Assembly (NCBI GenBank): GCA_030599445.1
Contig: JAUVOA010000079.1
Location: 1 to 6,905, forward strand
From: Atribacterota bacterium
GTDB lineage: Bacteria; Atribacterota; Phoenicimicrobiia; Phoenicimicrobiales; Phoenicimicrobiaceae
Direction of reading: 5' to 3'
DNA: 6,905 nt
Both the position numbers and the translations under genes were made by a program. Below are positions 4,951 through 6,905 of this stretch, piece by piece. The notes under the pieces are model-generated. The model worked only from the letters and a program-made list of their open reading frames with translations. It was not told the origin of the DNA and searched no databases. The stretch's first letter is position 1, and every line of letters begins with the position of its first letter.

Positions 4951-6905
4951 ATGGTTAATAAAAGGAAAGGATTTGTAATTTATGGGAAAGTAATAGGGAA
5001 AGAGAGCAAAAAAAGCATTGCTGGCTTAACGGTTGAAGCTCTGGATAAAAACCTTTTGATTGATAAGCGTTTGAGTGCCGCATTGACTGACAAGGATGGT
5101 AACTTTGAAATTCTCTATGATGGGAAAGATTTTAAAGAAGTCTTTTTCGATCAAAAGCCTGATATCTATCTAAGGGCAAAAAACCGAGAGGGAGAGGTTG
5201 TATATACAACTGAAAATAAGGTCAAGTATGGGGCTACAAGGGTAAAGGAGTTTAATATCGCCATTTCAGAAAAATTGCTTGAGAAGGTAGAGGTCAAGGC
5301 TGAACGGTTACAGTTTAAGCAATTCCTCTCCATCAATCCAAATTACTTTGGAAATGTCACAGATGAAAAAATTAAGGCTATACATCCAGCAGTTTACACA
5401 ATTTCAAGTAACACTAAATATGAAGAATTATCCTGTGTGGGGCTTTATCCTGAAGACAACCTGTTGGAAGCGGTCATCGAAGTAAAACTGCCATACGGCT
5501 ACAAAGGGTCGCTCTGCAAAGCAGGGAGTAAAGAGTATGTGGCGTTTTACATAGATTACAACGATGGCGCTGGCTTTGTAAGCGTTGGTGCAGCAGTGGA
5601 GGTGAATGTTCATGACCTCTCTTTTGTGGATGGAGGGCATCTTTTTTATGCAGTGCGCAAGCCGTTTACTCCGAAGGAATATTTGAAATGTGATCATCCC
5701 CAAATCGTTAAAGTAAGGGCCATTCTCTCATGGGAAAAACTGCCCACAGGCCCCGGTTATGTGCCGGTGTGGGGGAATGTTGTTGATACTTGGGTTCAGA
5801 TAAAACCCAAAACAACATGGCCTTTTGTCCATCCTATTCCTGTATACGAACTAAAACCTGTTGAAAAGCTTGAAATAATTAAAACACCGCTGGAAGCAAA
5901 AGTTAAACCTCCTATTGGTCCCTTTCCTCCTGTTGGAAAATTTATGATTACAGGGGATAAAGAGGAAATTAAGGAACTAATAGATAAATCAATCGAAGCA
6001 GAAAAGAGGATGAAAGAAGAAGGCAAGGTTGAAGAAGAGAGGTTTGAATTTGACAAACTGATAATCAAAAATCCCAACTATTTCGGTTCGATAAGTAAAT
6101 CGAAAGACAAAGACAAGATATTGAAAGCTGTATATAATTTGCCACCAGATACTATTGAGTCTTTGCTCCCTAAACTTGCGATAGATCCCGATTGGCTCGT
6201 GCCAGTAAAACCAATACTCTATAACACAACCTATGAAGAGTTAAGGTGCGTGGGTCTTCATCCAGAAGATGATTTATTAGAAGCGGTTATAGAGATCAAA
6301 CTGCCATATGGATTTAATGGTAATTTATGTACGCTGGGCAGCAAGGAATATGTTACCTTTTATATTGATTGGGGTGATGGTGTAGGTTTTCAACATGTCG
6401 CTACATCTACAGTAAGCGTTCATGACATATCCGCCATTAATAGCAAGCACCTGTTTTACGCTGTGAAAGCGAATATCGCTTCAAAACTGAAGGCATGTAC
6501 GATTGAGAATATTGTTAAAGTCAAGGCTATACTGTCCTGGAATCAAGACCCTACTCCGTTTGGTCATATGTATACTCCAGTGTGGGGAAATGTACTGGAA
6601 AGATATATCCAAATAAGACCAAAAGATGGAGTCAAATGCGATATTGAGATTGTCAATGAAGTTCATACAGATGACATAAGTCAAAGTGGCAGTAATAAAG
6701 GTCTTGCCATTAAGATTGACTCTTCTAACAATGCTGTTCCGGGGATATATGACAGACCTTTTGGAGGTACCATTGGATGTTGGGGTAAAATCAATGTTCC
6801 CGGCGCAATTTATTACAGGTTCAGATACAGTGACGATAACGGTGCTTCCTGGAAAAATATTACCAATAAGAGGATAGCACGAAATCCTTTGCCTTGGGTC
6901 GCCAC
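4951..6905 (+). CDS. Large multidomain protein: transthyretin-like N-terminus plus two long internal repeats (3' end outside window)
   Basis: ATG 4951 follows AAGGAGG at 4936-4942. The frame stays open to the window edge, giving at least 651 residues. Residues 7-112 look like a transthyretin/carboxypeptidase-regulatory-like beta-sandwich (GKVIGKESKKSIAGLTVEA, then TDKDGNFEI, then PDIYLRAKN). Two homologous units follow, at 129-286 and 374-557. Each starts NPNYFG, has a YEELxCVGLxPED core, then LEAVIExKLPYG, LC..GSKEYV.FYID and VHD, and ends with PVWGNV and a xIxP strand. The cores at 157-202 and 428-473 match at 36 of 46 residues. A charged, probably helical linker (about 337-370) joins the units, and unit B has an insertion of about 25 residues after NPNYFG. 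Residues 558-651 form a further beta-rich part with RPFGGTIGCWG at 602-612. There is no signal peptide or membrane helix at the N-terminus. I cannot name the repeat family. The upstream c-di-GMP riboswitch suggests a c-di-GMP-controlled, perhaps surface or exported structural, role. Confidence 0.85.
   Translation, partial: MVNKRKGFVIYGKVIGKESKKSIAGLTVEALDKNLLIDKRLSAALTDKDGNFEILYDGKDFKEVFFDQKPDIYLRAKNREGEVVYTTENKVKYGATRVKEFNIAISEKLLEKVEVKAERLQFKQFLSINPNYFGNVTDEKIKAIHPAVYTISSNTKYEELSCVGLYPEDNLLEAVIEVKLPYGYKGSLCKAGSKEYVAFYIDYNDGAGFVSVGAAVEVNVHDLSFVDGGHLFYAVRKPFTPKEYLKCDHPQIVKVRAILSWEKLPTGPGYVPVWGNVVDTWVQIKPKTTWPFVHPIPVYELKPVEKLEIIKTPLEAKVKPPIGPFPPVGKFMITGDKEEIKELIDKSIEAEKRMKEEGKVEEERFEFDKLIIKNPNYFGSISKSKDKDKILKAVYNLPPDTIESLLPKLAIDPDWLVPVKPILYNTTYEELRCVGLHPEDDLLEAVIEIKLPYGFNGNLCTLGSKEYVTFYIDWGDGVGFQHVATSTVSVHDISAINSKHLFYAVKANIASKLKACTIENIVKVKAILSWNQDPTPFGHMYTPVWGNVLERYIQIRPKDGVKCDIEIVNEVHTDDISQSGSNKGLAIKIDSSNNAVPGIYDRPFGGTIGCWGKINVPGAIYYRFRYSDDNGASWKNITNKRIARNPLPWVA

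Noticed and set aside
5428..6684. Minus-strand open frames of 67-93 codons opposite the large gene
   Set aside because: They are antisense to a long continuous frame with internal protein repeats, and they lack ribosome binding sites and family motifs.

Overview
This window is AT-rich, compact bacterial DNA with strong AGGAGG-type ribosome binding sites, a cyclic di-GMP-I riboswitch and oligo-U terminators. That fits a low-GC anaerobic bacterium, such as a Clostridia-like Firmicute or a lineage like Atribacterota. The taxon cannot be fixed from the window. Many parts are broken or rearranged, so it reads as an accessory, eroding region.

Left part (1-3094): remains of a carbon-catabolism operon on the + strand. 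It starts with the 3' part of a GntR/FCD regulator broken by two one-base losses, each in an A7 tract. Next comes an intact DmpG/HMGL-like aldolase (483-1478), then a hairpin and an ORF-less, decayed group II intron (about 1546-2054). The intron's 5' boundary is confirmed by an 8-bp EBS1/IBS1 pairing. An intact HpcH/HpaI-type aldolase-like protein follows (2101-2898), and then only the first 46 codons of a transketolase N-terminal-subunit gene. Both aldolase-like enzymes keep their metal ligands, but each has replaced two residues known to matter for catalysis or stereocontrol in its family. They probably act on an unusual substrate or do a different reaction.

Middle part (3095-4170): two copies of a roughly 100-bp module, each a strong terminator followed by a conserved promoter-like block, lie about 970 bp apart. 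Between them is a gene for a four-helix membrane protein (3347-3742). It looks richer in GC than its surroundings and is bracketed by an 18-nt inverted repeat with one mismatch. This arrangement looks like an inserted gene cassette of unknown kind.

Right part (4171-6905): a consensus sigma-A promoter leads into a well-formed c-di-GMP-I aptamer that runs straight into U8. After about 500 bp of mostly non-coding or decayed sequence come an 11-codon micro-ORF with a near-perfect Shine-Dalgarno sequence and a large gene that runs off the window. The large protein (at least 651 residues) has an N-terminal transthyretin-like domain, two copies of a long repeat unit I cannot assign to a named family, and a further beta-rich segment. 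The layout suggests that this protein is under c-di-GMP control, which makes it the most interesting system in the window.
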